From G963665925 sp963665925 (GTDB lineage Bacteria; Bacillota; Clostridia; Peptostreptococcales; Acidaminobacteraceae), in contig OY762511.1 in the NCBI GenBank assembly GCA_963665925.1, forward strand, positions 4,030,001 through 4,094,000: a DNA stretch of 64,000 nt, given 5' to 3'. The position numbers and the translations under genes are program-made. The notes under the pieces were generated by a model. That model was given only the letters and a program-made list of their open reading frames with translations, searched no databases and had not been told where the DNA came from. This document shows, piece by piece, positions 63,358 to 64,000 of this stretch. Each line of letters opens with the position of its first letter. Within the stretch, counting starts at the first letter, position 1.

Positions 63358-63786
63358 ATGCACGCATTAAAATTGGAACATCAATATTTCATATCCAGCA
63401 ATCCCGATGATATTAACCTAGGTGATGTATGTCGGCTGCTGTGGGGTGTGCATTGGGCTGCCAACAGGCCGGAGCACATCATCAAAAAATCTATCGACAA
63501 CGCAAAATGCTTTGGCATCTTTGATGGCTATAAGCAAATCGGCTTTGCACGTGTCATTACCGATTATGCAACCTTCGCATATGTAAGTGACGTAGTCATT
63601 GACGGACACTATCGTGGACAAAAACTGGGTTACTGGCTGATTACACACATTCTCAACCACCATGAGTTCGCACTTGTCAAACAATGGCGTCTTAAAACGA
63701 CCTATGCACATAAGTTTTACAAGAAAGTCGGCTTCAAGCCGCTTTCCCACCCTGACAAGTTCCTTGAAATCATCAAGGAAGACTAG
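63358..63786 (+). CDS. GNAT family acetyltransferase
   Basis: 142 residues: GFARVITDYATFAYVSDVVID then RGQKLGYWLITHIL, the acetyl-CoA loop, and AHKFYKKVGFKPL. AAGGAGGTG lies 4 bases before the ATG. Substrate unknown. Monocistronic between a promoter and a terminator. Confidence 0.86.
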   Translation: MHALKLEHQYFISSNPDDINLGDVCRLLWGVHWAANRPEHIIKKSIDNAKCFGIFDGYKQIGFARVITDYATFAYVSDVVIDGHYRGQKLGYWLITHILNHHEFALVKQWRLKTTYAHKFYKKVGFKPLSHPDKFLEIIKED

Positions 63787-63820
63787 GCCCATATACGCGG
63801 TCGTTGACAATATTAGAAAT

Positions 63821-63863
63821 GGGACTGCCCTGATACCATATCGGTGTCTTGGCAGTCCCTTTT
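63821..63863 (+). terminator. Terminator of the small GNAT gene
   Basis: GGGACTGCC pairs with GGCAGTCCC, with an inner GATACC/GGTGTC stem, then TTTT. Confidence 0.8.
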
Positions 63864-63874
63864 AAATTACCACC

Positions 63875-64000
63875 CTATGCCTTTTGGTTTTCAGGCAGAT
63901 TTCTTTCTGTTCCAAACCATACACGTTCAAAATTGTCCTCTACATACCGAGAAAGTGTGTATATCAAATCAGAAAGTCTATTGACGTATATGAGGACCTG
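63875..64000 (-). CDS. Cob(I)alamin adenosyltransferase, PduO type (C-terminal 41 residues, truncated)
   Basis: The visible end YVNRLSDLIYTLSRYVEDNF matches the last helix of the PduO-type ATP:corrinoid adenosyltransferase, which makes adenosylcobalamin. The rest is beyond the window. The minus-strand frame ends at TAG (63877-63875). Confidence 0.75.
   Translation of the reverse strand, partial: QVLIYVNRLSDLIYTLSRYVEDNFERVWFGTERNLPENQKA

Overview
The window looks like the chromosome of a low-to-mid GC, Gram-positive anaerobe of the class Clostridia. The signs are an isoleucine T-box leader, a mraZ-to-ftsZ cluster with a SpoVD-type PASTA transpeptidase, a DivIVA/SepF/YlmH/YlmG set, PyrR, a HrcA-type CIRCE operator, and two sigma-54 activators next to fermentation and PTS genes. 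The 78-bp repeats resemble ones I vaguely associate with Fusibacter/Acidaminobacter-like genomes, but that is a weak recollection. No rRNA, tRNA, CRISPR array, prophage or complete insertion sequence was seen.

Region 1 (1-10.9 kb) is housekeeping, almost all on the minus strand: coaBC (partial), rpoZ, gmk, yicC, dapF, then rqcH on plus, pyrR-rluD, a GNAT acetyltransferase, and a type-2 isoleucyl-tRNA synthetase behind an Ile T-box. Its HIGH signature reads GIHH, the swapped form linked to mupirocin hyper-resistance. Region 2 (10.9-35.2 kb) is one long minus-strand run of division and envelope genes: mraZ-rsmH-ftsL-spoVD-murE-mraY-murD-ftsW-murG-ftsQ-two DUF881-sbp, then ftsZ, nrdR, pgeF, a PDZ/radical-SAM-like DUF512 gene, der, gpsA, a HlyD-like adaptor, yggS, sepF, yggT, ylmH and divIVA. 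No ftsA, murF, murC or murB is present. MraZ boxes, a vegetative promoter and an internal murE promoter/hairpin can be read.

Region 3 (35.6-46.4 kb) is mixed: an HD hydrolase, htpG with a CIRCE element, a 39-aa membrane microprotein, a membrane protein, a 78-bp tandem-repeat array ending in a perfect hairpin, YitT, an Atg22-like MFS transporter, a zinc-dependent phospholipase C family protein, a double GNAT, a FxLYD lipoprotein and an esterase.

Region 4 (46.5-64 kb) holds recQ and two sigma-54 circuits. The first is a PAS-type enhancer-binding protein near a thiolase/CoA-transferase operon (ctfA-ctfB-thl) that has a readable -24/-12 promoter and three upstream palindromes. The second is a self-contained PTS dihydroxyacetone kinase operon (ptsI-ptsH-dhaK-dhaL-dhaM) with a near-perfect -24/-12 promoter. 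Upstream of it lies an enhancer-binding protein whose N-terminus is an HPr domain keeping the phosphorylatable histidine, which suggests that PTS phosphate flux is sensed directly. A GGDEF/EAL protein, an M29 aminopeptidase, another GNAT and the end of a cobalamin adenosyltransferase gene close the window.

The least explained feature is a pair of elements (about 33.14-33.26 kb and 39.46-39.98 kb) that share both flanks but carry entirely different, nearly perfect hairpins of 24-26 bp arms between them.
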